DNA from: Gammaproteobacteria bacterium
GTDB lineage: Bacteria; Pseudomonadota; Gammaproteobacteria; SZUA-229
Reading direction: 5' to 3'
Assembly (NCBI GenBank): GCA_029880105.1
Contig: JAOUPA010000015.1
Span: forward strand, 1 to 20,192
Length of the DNA: 20,192 bases
The position numbers and the translations under genes are program-made. Shown here piece after piece: positions 1-6,794 of the stretch; position 1 is the stretch's first letter, and each line of letters opens with the position of its first letter. The notes below the pieces were generated by a model. That model made no database searches. It was not told the origin of the DNA and worked only from the letters and a program-made list of their open reading frames with translations.

Positions 1-750
1 GAAGCTACCGGTGTTGGTAAAAATCAGGGAGTTGATGCCAACGATTTCACCCCTGGTGTTAATCAGGGCGCCGCCCGAGTTGCCTGGGTTGATGGCGGCA
101 TCGGTTTGCAGGAAGTTTTCATAGGTATTGCTACTGACCTGGGTGCGGCCAGTAGCGCTAATAATGCCCTGGGTCACGGTCTGGCCAATTTCGTAGGGAT
201 AGCCAATCGCCAGCGCAATGTCACCCGTTCTTATTTCATCTACCTCTGCAATATGCGCCTGGGGCAGATTGGTGATATCGATTTTTAGTATGGAAAGGTC
301 GGTTTCTGGATCCTCCCCAACCAGATGTGCCATGGTTTTGCGACCATCATCGAGTGCTACCTGGATACTTTCGGCATCTTTGACGACGTGATGATTGGTG
401 GCGATATAGCCGCGAGAATCGAGAATAACCCCGGAGCCTGAGCTGATACTGGTTTTGAAACGGGTGGTATGAGGGGAATTAGGCCCAAGGAGCTTCTGTA
501 ACAGTAATTCGCTGGTAGTGGCATCAGTTTTCTTGTTCAGGCGTGCGACCTGAATACTAACCACGGCAGGTGCAGCCAGAGTTACGGCCTGAGAGAAGCC
601 ATTATTAGAGGCAGAAATAGCTGGGCTGGTATTCTCTTTGGTGAGCGAGATTTTGATATAGCCTTGATAAGCCAAAAATAGCAGGCTAAAAAACAGGCCA
701 AGAAATGCCCAGTTGAGAAAGTAGCTAATAAGTGCTTTATGGTTTTTCAT
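1..750 (-). CDS. degS: DegS/AlgW-type periplasmic serine protease (3' end outside window)
   Basis: Membrane-anchored trypsin-like protease of the DegS/AlgW/HtrA family, which in gammaproteobacteria starts cleavage of the anti-sigma factor of the envelope stress response. The 250 residues in the window begin with a hydrophobic anchor (about residues 7-28) facing the periplasm. The protease domain follows, with a complete triad: His121 in TNHHVV, Asp151 in ETDLSIL and Ser225 in NPGNSGGAL. The C-terminal end, including the expected PDZ domain, lies beyond position 1. The start at 750 is the only Met before residue 140 and gives a sensible anchor. No Shine-Dalgarno sequence precedes it; a TATAAT (minus strand, 762-757) sits about seven bases upstream. 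It is transcribed away from petA. It could be called algW; one anchor and probably one PDZ favour DegS/AlgW over DegP. Confidence 0.9.
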   Translation of the reverse strand, partial: MKNHKALISYFLNWAFLGLFFSLLFLAYQGYIKISLTKENTSPAISASNNGFSQAVTLAAPAVVSIQVARLNKKTDATTSELLLQKLLGPNSPHTTRFKTSISSGSGVILDSRGYIATNHHVVKDAESIQVALDDGRKTMAHLVGEDPETDLSILKIDITNLPQAHIAEVDEIRTGDIALAIGYPYEIGQTVTQGIISATGRTQVSSNTYENFLQTDAAINPGNSGGALINTRGEIVGINSLIFTNTGSF

Positions 751-967
751 TAAGATATTATAACCGATTGTTTTTATTGTGTTTGTTATAAATAACTTGG
801 CTGTTTGGGTAACTTAAGATAAGCTATGCGCGCTTTGTTAAAGGCCTGATTAATTTTCAGGCTGTATGCACGCCCAGATTGTATGTCACTTTTGCGCAGA
901 TTTAACGCCTTGATGGGCGCAAAAGATAGTACTGCATGAATTAATTCAAATTATGCGGAGATTTTAA
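751..967. promoter_or_regulatory. Divergent degS/petA intergenic region with inverted repeats
   Basis: This 217-bp gap should hold the promoters of both degS (left) and petABC (right). Visible structure: an interrupted palindrome at 785-796 (GTTAT, AA, ATAAC); a 6-bp hairpin 844-849/857-862; a 9-bp perfect inverted repeat 889-897/917-925 (CTTTTGCGC with GCGCAAAAG, 19-base loop); and a 12-bp palindrome TGAATTAATTCA at 937-948. The petA ribosome-binding site GGAG is at 957-960, seven bases before the ATG. I could not assign a convincing -35/-10 pair for petA. The 889-925 repeat could be a regulator operator or a 5' UTR hairpin. Confidence 0.4.
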
Positions 968-1564
968 ATGTCTACCGATACCGTAGATAAAGATAAGCGC
1001 CGGTTTTTAGTGGCGTCCACATCCGTTGTGGGTGCGGTAGGTGCCGGCTTTGTCGCTGTGCCTTTCGTTGCCTCATGGATGCCAAGTGAACGCGCCAAAA
1101 ACGCAGGTGCCCCTGTAGAAGCTGATATCAGTCGTCTGGAAGAAGGACGCATGATGACAGTTGAATGGCAGAGTAAACCCGTCTGGATTGTTCGTCGTTC
1201 TGAGAAAACTGTGGCGGACCTAGAGTCAAATAACGCAAACCTGCGTGACCCGGCTTCAGACAACGTTGATCAGCAGCCTGAGTATGCCAAAAACCAGCAT
1301 CGTTCGATCAAGCCAGAAATTCTGGTACTGGTGGGTATCTGTACACATCTGGGTTGTTCGCCAACTTTCCGTCCGGATATTGCGCCGGCTGATCTGGGTG
1401 AAAACTGGCTGGGTGGTTTCTTCTGTCCCTGTCACAGCTCCAGGTTCGATATGGCAGGTCGAGTATTCCAGGGCGTGCCTGCGCCGACTAACCTGTCGGT
1501 GCCGCCACATTATTATGTGAGCGATAACGTCATCCTTGTGGGTAAAGATGGGGGCAATGCGTAA
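968..1564 (+). CDS. petA: Ubiquinol-cytochrome c reductase, Rieske iron-sulfur subunit
   Basis: Rieske subunit of the cytochrome bc1 complex (complex III); it takes the first electron from quinol at the Qo site and passes it to cytochrome c1. The product is 198 residues. An N-terminal DKRRFLVAS segment (residues 9-17) with following hydrophobic helix matches the Tat-dependent membrane anchor usual for this subunit. The [2Fe-2S] site is complete: box I CTHLGC at 125-130 and box II CPCHSS at 153-158, so the ligands are Cys125, His127, Cys153 and His156, with Cys130 and Cys155 forming the disulfide. GGAG lies seven bases before the ATG. The TAA stop shares one base with the petB ATG, so translation is probably coupled. 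Confidence 0.97.
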   Translation: MSTDTVDKDKRRFLVASTSVVGAVGAGFVAVPFVASWMPSERAKNAGAPVEADISRLEEGRMMTVEWQSKPVWIVRRSEKTVADLESNNANLRDPASDNVDQQPEYAKNQHRSIKPEILVLVGICTHLGCSPTFRPDIAPADLGENWLGGFFCPCHSSRFDMAGRVFQGVPAPTNLSVPPHYYVSDNVILVGKDGGNA

Positions 1565-2778
1565 TGGGTAAGCTAATAGGTTGGATTGATGATCGTTTCC
1601 CATTGAGCAAAATGTGGAACGAGCACTTGGCCGAATACTACGCGCCAAAAAACTTTAATTTCTGGTACTTCTTTGGGTCATTGGCGCTGCTGGTCCTGGT
1701 GATTCAGATTGTGTCAGGTATTTTCCTGACCATGCACTACAAGCCTGATGGTGCGTCGGCATTTGCCTCTGTTGAGTACATTATGCGTGATGTGCCCTAC
1801 GGCTGGTTGATTCGCTACATCCACTCAACCGGTGCGACCGCGTTCTTTATTGTGGTTTATCTACATATGTTCCGTGGTCTGATGTATGGTTCCTATAAGC
1901 AGCCACGTGAGTTGATCTGGTTGTTCGGTATGTTCATCTATCTGGCGCTGATGGCTGAAGCCTTTATGGGTTACCTGTTGCCATGGGGTCAAATGTCTTA
2001 CTGGGGAGCACAGGTGATTATCTCCCTGTTCAGTGCGATTCCTGTGATTGGTGATGACCTGACGCTGTGGATTCGTGGTGACTTCGTGATTTCTGATGCG
2101 ACATTGAATCGTTTCTTTGCATTGCACGTAATTGCACTACCATTTGTGATTGTGTTCCTGGTGATTGCACATATTCTTGCTCTGCACGAAGTGGGTTCTA
2201 ACAACCCTGATGGTGTTGAAATCAAGAAGAACAAAGATCCTGTCACTCATATACCGCTGGACGGCATTCCTTTCCACCCTTACTACTCTGTTAAAGATAT
2301 CGTTGGCGTGGTTGCTTTCCTGTTTTTCTTTAGTGTGGTGTTGTTCTACTTCCCTGAAGGTGGTGGTTACTTCCTGGAGCATGCAAACTTTATTGCGTCT
2401 GATCCATTGAAGACGCCTGAGCATATTGCACCGGTTTGGTACTTCACCCCGTTTTACGCCATTTTGCGTGCTGTTCCCGATAAGCTGATGGGTGTGGGCG
2501 CAATGGGCGCAGCGATTGTTCTATTGTTCTTCCTGCCATGGATTGATCGTTGCAAGGTGAAATCGATTCGTTATCGTTCAGGTATCTACAAAGCGAACCT
2601 GGTGACTTTTGTTGTGAGCTTTGTTGTGCTGGGATGGTTGGCTATGCAGCCAGTGAACGCAACCATTACATTAATGTCGCAGGTGTTCTCATTCCTTTAC
2701 TTTGCATTCTTTGTAGTGCTTTACGTAACTTCGAAAAACGAGCAAACAAAACCTGTACCGGATAGGGTTACATCATGA
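1564..2778 (+). CDS. petB: Ubiquinol-cytochrome c reductase, cytochrome b subunit
   Basis: Membrane core of the bc1 complex, carrying both b haems and the Qo and Qi quinone sites. The 404-residue protein is full length, with the usual eight hydrophobic helices. Haem ligands are His87/His101 in one helix and His188/His203 in the other. The second pair is 15 apart, whereas mitochondria and Rhodobacter have 14; I recall 15 from Pseudomonas cytochrome b. The Qo motif is PVWY at 289-292 rather than PEWY, as is usual in beta- and gammaproteobacteria. It overlaps petA by one base and petC by four (ATGA), so the three genes form one translationally coupled operon. Confidence 0.97.
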   Translation: MGKLIGWIDDRFPLSKMWNEHLAEYYAPKNFNFWYFFGSLALLVLVIQIVSGIFLTMHYKPDGASAFASVEYIMRDVPYGWLIRYIHSTGATAFFIVVYLHMFRGLMYGSYKQPRELIWLFGMFIYLALMAEAFMGYLLPWGQMSYWGAQVIISLFSAIPVIGDDLTLWIRGDFVISDATLNRFFALHVIALPFVIVFLVIAHILALHEVGSNNPDGVEIKKNKDPVTHIPLDGIPFHPYYSVKDIVGVVAFLFFFSVVLFYFPEGGGYFLEHANFIASDPLKTPEHIAPVWYFTPFYAILRAVPDKLMGVGAMGAAIVLLFFLPWIDRCKVKSIRYRSGIYKANLVTFVVSFVVLGWLAMQPVNATITLMSQVFSFLYFAFFVVLYVTSKNEQTKPVPDRVTS

Positions 2779-3527
2779 AAAAACATATCCTGATATTATT
2801 ATTGGCTATTTTCCCGGCAATTTCGTTTGCCGCCAGTAGCGCACATCTGGACACGGCCCCGATTGATATCCATGATAAAGATTCAATCAAGCGTGGTGCA
2901 AAAACTTTTGCTGATTACTGTTATAGCTGTCATTCAGCAGGTTTTATGCGTTTCAATCGTATCGCCAAAGATATGGATATGTCAGATGACGAAATACGTG
3001 AAATGATGATCTTTACACGTGACAAGAAAGGTGAGGTGACCAAGGTAGGTGATCTGATGAATGTTGCTATGTCAACAGATTATGCCAAGGGTGCATTTGG
3101 CGGCCCAGTACCAGACCTCTCATTGACTGCGCGTTCACGTGGTGCTAACTGGTTGTATACCTATTTGCGTACTTTTTACGCTGATGAGGGTCGTCCAAGT
3201 GGTATGAATAATACGACTTTCCCTGATGTGGGTATGCCTCATGTGCTTTGGGAGCAGCAGGGTATCAAGAAGCCTGTTTATGTAACAGAAGAACACGCTG
3301 GTGTATCTGTTAAACGTATTGAGAGTTTCGATACTGTGCAGGCTGGTTCAATGACGGAAGAAGAGTATGATGCTTTTGTTGCTGACCTGGTGAACTTCAT
3401 GGTGTATGTGGCTGAGCCAGTACAGGTTGAACGTAGAGAATTAGGCGTTTACGTGCTTATTTATCTGGCGATTTTCTTTGTCTTTGCTTATTTGTTGAAG
3501 AAAGAGTACTGGAAAGACGTTCACTAA
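2775..3527 (+). CDS. petC: Ubiquinol-cytochrome c reductase, cytochrome c1 subunit
   Basis: Cytochrome c1 of the bc1 complex; it accepts electrons from the Rieske centre and hands them to a soluble cytochrome c. The 250-residue product has a signal peptide (residues 1-19, ending SFA), a haem-attachment site CYSCH at 49-53, and a probable axial Met154 in the segment FPDVGMPHVLWE. A C-terminal transmembrane anchor spans about residues 224-241 and is followed by a short basic cytosolic end. All are standard for the family, and I see no extra haem site. The ATG overlaps the petB stop. Directly after the stop comes a 10-bp inverted repeat, described separately. Confidence 0.96.
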   Translation: MKKHILILLLAIFPAISFAASSAHLDTAPIDIHDKDSIKRGAKTFADYCYSCHSAGFMRFNRIAKDMDMSDDEIREMMIFTRDKKGEVTKVGDLMNVAMSTDYAKGAFGGPVPDLSLTARSRGANWLYTYLRTFYADEGRPSGMNNTTFPDVGMPHVLWEQQGIKKPVYVTEEHAGVSVKRIESFDTVQAGSMTEEEYDAFVADLVNFMVYVAEPVQVERRELGVYVLIYLAIFFVFAYLLKKEYWKDVH

Positions 3528-3561
3528 ACTGTTGTTTGTGTGAATATATAAAAACAACAGT
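3528..3561 (+). promoter_or_regulatory. Perfect 10-bp inverted repeat between petC and sspA
   Basis: ACTGTTGTTT (3528-3537) and AAACAACAGT (3552-3561) are exact reverse complements separated by 14 bases. The repeat begins at the base after the petC stop and ends at the base before the sspA Shine-Dalgarno AGGGA (3562-3566). No T-tract follows, so it is not a classic terminator. As RNA it could be a processing or stabilising hairpin at the petC 3' end, or could modulate access to the sspA ribosome-binding site. Confidence 0.55.
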
Positions 3562-3574
3562 AGGGACTGTAATA

Positions 3575-4171
3575 ATGAATTTGTATACAACAGGCACATC
3601 AATCGAATGCCATCGAACGCGTATAGTTCTGGCAGAAAAAGAGATTGCACATGAAACAGTGGAAGTAGATCCGAAGAAGTTGCCTGAGGATCTGATTGAT
3701 TTAAATCCATACTGCAGTCTGCCAACCCTGGTTGATCGTGACCTGGTGTTATACAACTCAAGGGTTATCATGGAGTATCTGGAGGAGCGTTTTCCTCATC
3801 CACCATTAATGCCTGTTGGACCTGTCGCTCGCGCTCAGTCACGACTGGTTCTTTTTCGTGTTGAAAATGACTGGTTTCCGCTGGTGGATATTATTGAAAC
3901 CAAGGGTGAAAAAGCTGTCGTTAAAGCACGTAAGGAGCTGTCCGAGAGTATTGCGGCCTCTGCACAGCTCTTTTCGGCGATGCCCTTCATTTTAAGCGAT
4001 TGTTTTACAATGGTTGATGCCAGTGTGGTCCCCATTTTGTGGCGATTACCACGCTATGGTATTGAATTGCCAAAAGCTGCCAAGGTTGTTGAAGAATATG
4101 CAAACCGCATGTTCGAACGCGAAGGCTTTCAATTGAGCCTGACCGAAGCAGAACGTGAGTTGCGACTTTAA
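3575..4171 (+). CDS. sspA: Stringent starvation protein A (RNA polymerase-associated, GST fold)
   Basis: SspA binds RNA polymerase and alters transcription during starvation and acid stress in gammaproteobacteria. It has a glutathione S-transferase fold without known transferase activity. The product is 198 residues. The N-terminal thioredoxin-like half contains the GST-type segment NPYCSLPTLVD, then NSRVIMEYLEERFPHPPLMP, which is close to the SspA signature; the rest is the helical C-terminal domain. I chose the ATG at 3575 over an upstream in-frame TTG (3536) because AGGGA lies eight bases before the ATG and the TTG would put the inverted repeat inside the gene. It follows petC and precedes sspB, the usual order in this group. 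Confidence 0.95.
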   Translation: MNLYTTGTSIECHRTRIVLAEKEIAHETVEVDPKKLPEDLIDLNPYCSLPTLVDRDLVLYNSRVIMEYLEERFPHPPLMPVGPVARAQSRLVLFRVENDWFPLVDIIETKGEKAVVKARKELSESIAASAQLFSAMPFILSDCFTMVDASVVPILWRLPRYGIELPKAAKVVEEYANRMFEREGFQLSLTEAERELRL

Positions 4172-4302
4172 TGTAGTTGCCAGGGCCATTGGATTGGATG
4201 CATGGCCAGTATAAAGATTCTTATAGATTCCAATGATATGCTATGTTAATTTGAAGCAGAGCTTCAGTGTGATTTTTTAATTACTTTAACAGGTCATATG
4301 CG
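4172..4302 (+). promoter_or_regulatory. sspA-sspB spacer with small hairpins
   Basis: The 131-bp spacer holds a 6-bp stem GGCCAT/ATGGCC around 4183-4207 without a T-run. It also holds a 6-bp hairpin 4252-4257/4261-4266 (TGAAGC, loop AGA, GCTTCA), then a six-T run at 4273-4278. The second has the parts of a weak terminator or attenuator, but its stem is short and seven bases from the T-run, so most transcripts probably read on into sspB. The sspB ribosome-binding site AGGT is at 4291-4294. Confidence 0.3.
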
Positions 4303-4710
4303 ATGACATCTAGCAGACCCTATCTTATTCGCGCCATGTATCAATGGATTGTTGATAATGGTATGACGCCCCATCTCCTGGTCAATGTATCGCATCAAGG
4401 CTGTCTTGTGCCTGTTGAATATATTCAGGATGGTAAGATTGTGTTGAATATTGCGCCTATGGCAATTTCTGCACTGGTTCTTGGGGATAATGAGGTTACT
4501 TTCGGTGCTCGCTTTAATGGAGTATCTGAATCAATTTATGTACCGATCAGGGCTATCGAAGCGATCTATGCACGTGAAAATGGTCAGGGAATGATGTTCT
4601 CTGATGATGAGGCGTTGTCGGATAAGGATACAGAAGAGCATCTTGATGGACAGGAAGCAGCCTCAAAAAGCAAAAAAGCCAAAAAGCCTACGTTACACGT
4701 AGTTAAGTAA
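4303..4710 (+). CDS. sspB: ClpXP protease specificity-enhancing factor
   Basis: SspB is the adaptor that delivers ssrA-tagged proteins from stalled ribosomes, and some other substrates, to ClpXP. The 135-residue product has the compact N-terminal substrate-binding domain (about residues 1-105, starting SSRPYLIRAMYQWIVDNG, typical of the family). A flexible acidic-then-basic linker follows, and the C-terminal PTLHVVK matches the ClpX-docking XB motif (usually LRVVK). The linker is acidic (SDDEALSDKDTEEHLDG) before becoming Lys-rich. The ATG at 4303 follows AGGT by eight bases; an ATG five bases upstream is out of frame and stops after two codons. It is the last gene of the pet-ssp transcription unit. 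Confidence 0.95.
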   Translation: MTSSRPYLIRAMYQWIVDNGMTPHLLVNVSHQGCLVPVEYIQDGKIVLNIAPMAISALVLGDNEVTFGARFNGVSESIYVPIRAIEAIYARENGQGMMFSDDEALSDKDTEEHLDGQEAASKSKKAKKPTLHVVK

Positions 4711-4762
4711 GTTTATTATAATGGGTTGCAGTGAATGGATGCTGAAAAATCTCTAGTTATTT

Positions 4763-4810
4763 AGGCCTTGTGCGAGAAACGTTAGTGTTTCTGGTATGAG
4801 GCCTTTTATT
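4763..4810 (+). terminator. Rho-independent terminator after sspB
   Basis: AGGCCT at 4763-4768 pairs with AGGCCT at 4799-4804. AGAAAC (4775-4780) pairs with GTTTCT (4787-4792) around a six-base loop. The bases between can pair mostly through G-U and A-U contacts, giving a nearly continuous stem of about 17-18 bp. The downstream arm runs into TTTT-A-TTTT (4804-4811). It lies 52 bp after the sspB stop and is well placed to end the petABC-sspAB unit and insulate the accessory block. Confidence 0.8.
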
Positions 4811-5018
4811 TTGTTGCAATTATTGATGCATTGCGTAACATGTCTGAGTGTGTAATAACCATAAAATATGCCATAGATTATCTATTTGGTGATATTGATC
4901 AAGAAAAAAATAAATATCTGCTAGGATAATCAACCTTAACTGTGATTTTTTGGAAATCAAAGAGTTATGGTCAAGGTGGTTTTTCCATAAAAATAATTTA
5001 AATGAGGTCGAGGGTAAA
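4811..5018 (+). promoter_or_regulatory. AT-rich leader region before the accessory block
   Basis: With the preceding terminator this makes a gene-free stretch of about 308 bp between sspB and the SCP2-like gene. It is AT-rich and should carry the promoter for the downstream block. The best -10 matches are TAAAAT (4862-4867) and GATAAT (4925-4930), but neither has a good -35 at 16-18 bp. A TTG at 4950 opens an in-frame extension of the next gene, but the ribosome-binding sequence GAGG/GAGGG (5004-5014) supports the later ATG. I see no other gene here. Confidence 0.3.
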
Positions 5019-5405
5019 ATGTTTGAAGAAGATTGGATGAAGAGATTTCAGGAAGCCTGGAATGCTGAGCCAGCCCTGGCGGGTGCGCTACAACAGATTA
5101 ATTTTAATTCAGTTATTGCCTATGGCTTTGAAAATGAGCCACAACCTACCGGTGTGATTACTGTTGAAAATGGTCACGTGGTATCTGCTGGTGCCTATAA
5201 TGGAGAGGCGTTGAACTGGGATTTAAGGGCAAGTGCTGATAATTGGGCCAAATGGGCCAGTAAGCCGCCTGGAATGATGGGACTCGGCGTTGCCTATACG
5301 ACGGGCAAGCTAAAATTCCTGGTTGGTGACTATGGTGCCATGATTAAAGACCCTCGTATGGCGGGTCCCTTCATTAAAAGCTTTGCAGCTATGGCAAAAG
5401 CATAG
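5019..5405 (+). CDS. Small SCP2-like (sterol carrier/lipid-binding) domain protein
   Basis: A 128-residue protein without signal peptide or membrane segment, so cytosolic. The pattern of an N-terminal helix (EEDWMKRFQEAWNAEP), a stretch of beta strands, a mid-protein helix (SADNWAKWAS), the strand TGKLKFLVGDY and a C-terminal helix resembles the SCP2 fold, which binds lipids or acyl chains in a hydrophobic tunnel. The assignment comes from the overall pattern, not a catalytic motif, so it is moderate. The ATG is preceded by GAGGGT; an upstream TTG (4950) is less likely. As first gene of the plus-strand block and just before the RND pair, it might handle a lipid or other hydrophobic ligand for the system; that is inference. 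Confidence 0.6.
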   Translation: MFEEDWMKRFQEAWNAEPALAGALQQINFNSVIAYGFENEPQPTGVITVENGHVVSAGAYNGEALNWDLRASADNWAKWASKPPGMMGLGVAYTTGKLKFLVGDYGAMIKDPRMAGPFIKSFAAMAKA

Positions 5406-5455
5406 ATTCAGTCTATAGATAACAGTCTTGTGTCAGTTTTATGGGGAAAGCAGTA

Positions 5456-6742
5456 ATGCTTAAGAGTCATGGGTATTTCAGGCAGGCCGTAGTTGGTCAT
5501 CATTTGAAACATTTGCTGCTTGTGGCGACTATTGTGTCGCCACTTCAGCTGGTGGCTGAAACTGCATATTATCAATCAGAGGGTAATAGTCGCTCGTCGT
5601 ACAAGACGAACAAGTTTTTTTATCCTGATGCGCAAAGCAGTAATAAGCATGATGCCATTATTACGGTGACAAATGCCAAGACTGGTGCCCACGTGGTGCT
5701 GGGTGGTACTGTAAAACCTTACAGGGAAGTAACTCTGGCTGCACAGACGCCGGGACGAATTGAATTTATTGCAGGAAGCGAGGGCGAATGGTTTGATGAA
5801 GGTCAGGTGCTGGTGGCTATTGATGATGATGATGTGATAGCGCAGCGACGTCAGGCTATGGCTGACCTTTATGGACGCACTTCATCGCTGCAGGATGCAC
5901 GTGCTCAATATTCACGAGAATTCTGGGCTCCTCAGGCCTTTCAACAGCAGCAGACAGCGCCAAGTATGGGATACTTTCCATCCATGTTCGAAAAATTTAT
6001 GGGTTTTGGAGGGTCTTCGAACAATGGATACCCTTTTAATAATGGACTGAACCCATGGGTGGTGCGTGATGTTGATCTGTATTCACAGAGTACACACGTC
6101 AGTCAGGCACAAAGTGGTATTGCTGGAGCACGTTCGCGAGTTGAGGAAATCGACGCTCGTCTGCGTGATACCCGTGCCATTTCTCCTTTTGAAGGTGTTA
6201 TTGTCAAAAAACTGGCAGAAGTTGGCGATACTGTTCAGCCTGGCCAGGCAATATTGCAATATGCTGATACCCGATATTTGCAGCTTAAGGTCGATGTGCC
6301 TGCGAGACTGGTTTCGGCACTGAGTGAGGACATGGTGGTGCCTGCAAAACTGGATGTGGGTGATACCTATATTGATGTTCGAGTAGCTCAGATATTTCCT
6401 ATGGCCGATTCTGAACGACACACAGTGGTTGTGAAATTTGATTTGCCTGAAGGCGTGCCAGGCGGCCCGGGTATGTATGCCGAAGTCATGATTCCTGATG
6501 TCAATACGCCTATTACCGACATGCCAGTTATTCCCTCTTCAGCGGTTGTACGACGAGGTAGCTTGCCCGCTGTGTTTGTACTCAATCGTGATAATAGGGC
6601 CGAGATGCGTCTAATCAGACTGGGTGATGAAGTTGATCATGAGAATGTTGCTGTATTATCTGGTATTCGACCGGGAGAACAGATATTTGCTTCACCGCCA
6701 CCGGGTATTAAATCAGGTTGGTCACCTGACTCTTTAAGATAA
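5456..6742 (+). CDS. RND efflux periplasmic adaptor (HlyD/MexE-type membrane fusion protein)
   Basis: Periplasmic adaptor that would connect the RND pump encoded next to an outer-membrane channel. The 428-residue product has an N-terminal signal sequence (about residues 1-36, hydrophobic around HLLLVATIV). Two half-lipoyl segments follow: about 91-122 (AAQTPGRIEFIAGSEGEWFDEGQVL) and about 241-271 (ISPFEGVIVKKLAEVGDTVQPGQ). Beta-barrel and membrane-proximal domains come after. The region between the half-lipoyls, normally a coiled-coil hairpin, holds a Phe/Gly/Asn/Pro-rich stretch (about 170-202) that does not look coiled. I chose the ATG at 5456 because GGGGAAAG lies just before it; an in-frame ATG at 5441 has no ribosome-binding site. 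No lipobox is evident. Substrate unknown. Confidence 0.88.
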   Translation: MLKSHGYFRQAVVGHHLKHLLLVATIVSPLQLVAETAYYQSEGNSRSSYKTNKFFYPDAQSSNKHDAIITVTNAKTGAHVVLGGTVKPYREVTLAAQTPGRIEFIAGSEGEWFDEGQVLVAIDDDDVIAQRRQAMADLYGRTSSLQDARAQYSREFWAPQAFQQQQTAPSMGYFPSMFEKFMGFGGSSNNGYPFNNGLNPWVVRDVDLYSQSTHVSQAQSGIAGARSRVEEIDARLRDTRAISPFEGVIVKKLAEVGDTVQPGQAILQYADTRYLQLKVDVPARLVSALSEDMVVPAKLDVGDTYIDVRVAQIFPMADSERHTVVVKFDLPEGVPGGPGMYAEVMIPDVNTPITDMPVIPSSAVVRRGSLPAVFVLNRDNRAEMRLIRLGDEVDHENVAVLSGIRPGEQIFASPPPGIKSGWSPDSLR

Positions 6743-6794
6743 GAGAGCTTTAATAAAACTTAAGTACAAATTTTTTATATCCGGCTGAACAATA

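Noticed and set aside
3536..3574. In-frame TTG start extending sspA by 13 residues
   Set aside because: The ATG at 3575 has a good AGGGA eight bases upstream, and the extension lies in the inverted repeat and does not resemble SspA.
4895..4902. TTGATCAA considered as an FNR box
   Set aside because: It lacks the four-base centre of the FNR consensus (TTGAT-N4-ATCAA).
4950..5018. TTG start extending the SCP2-like protein by 23 residues
   Set aside because: No ribosome-binding site precedes it, while GAGGGT precedes the ATG at 5019.
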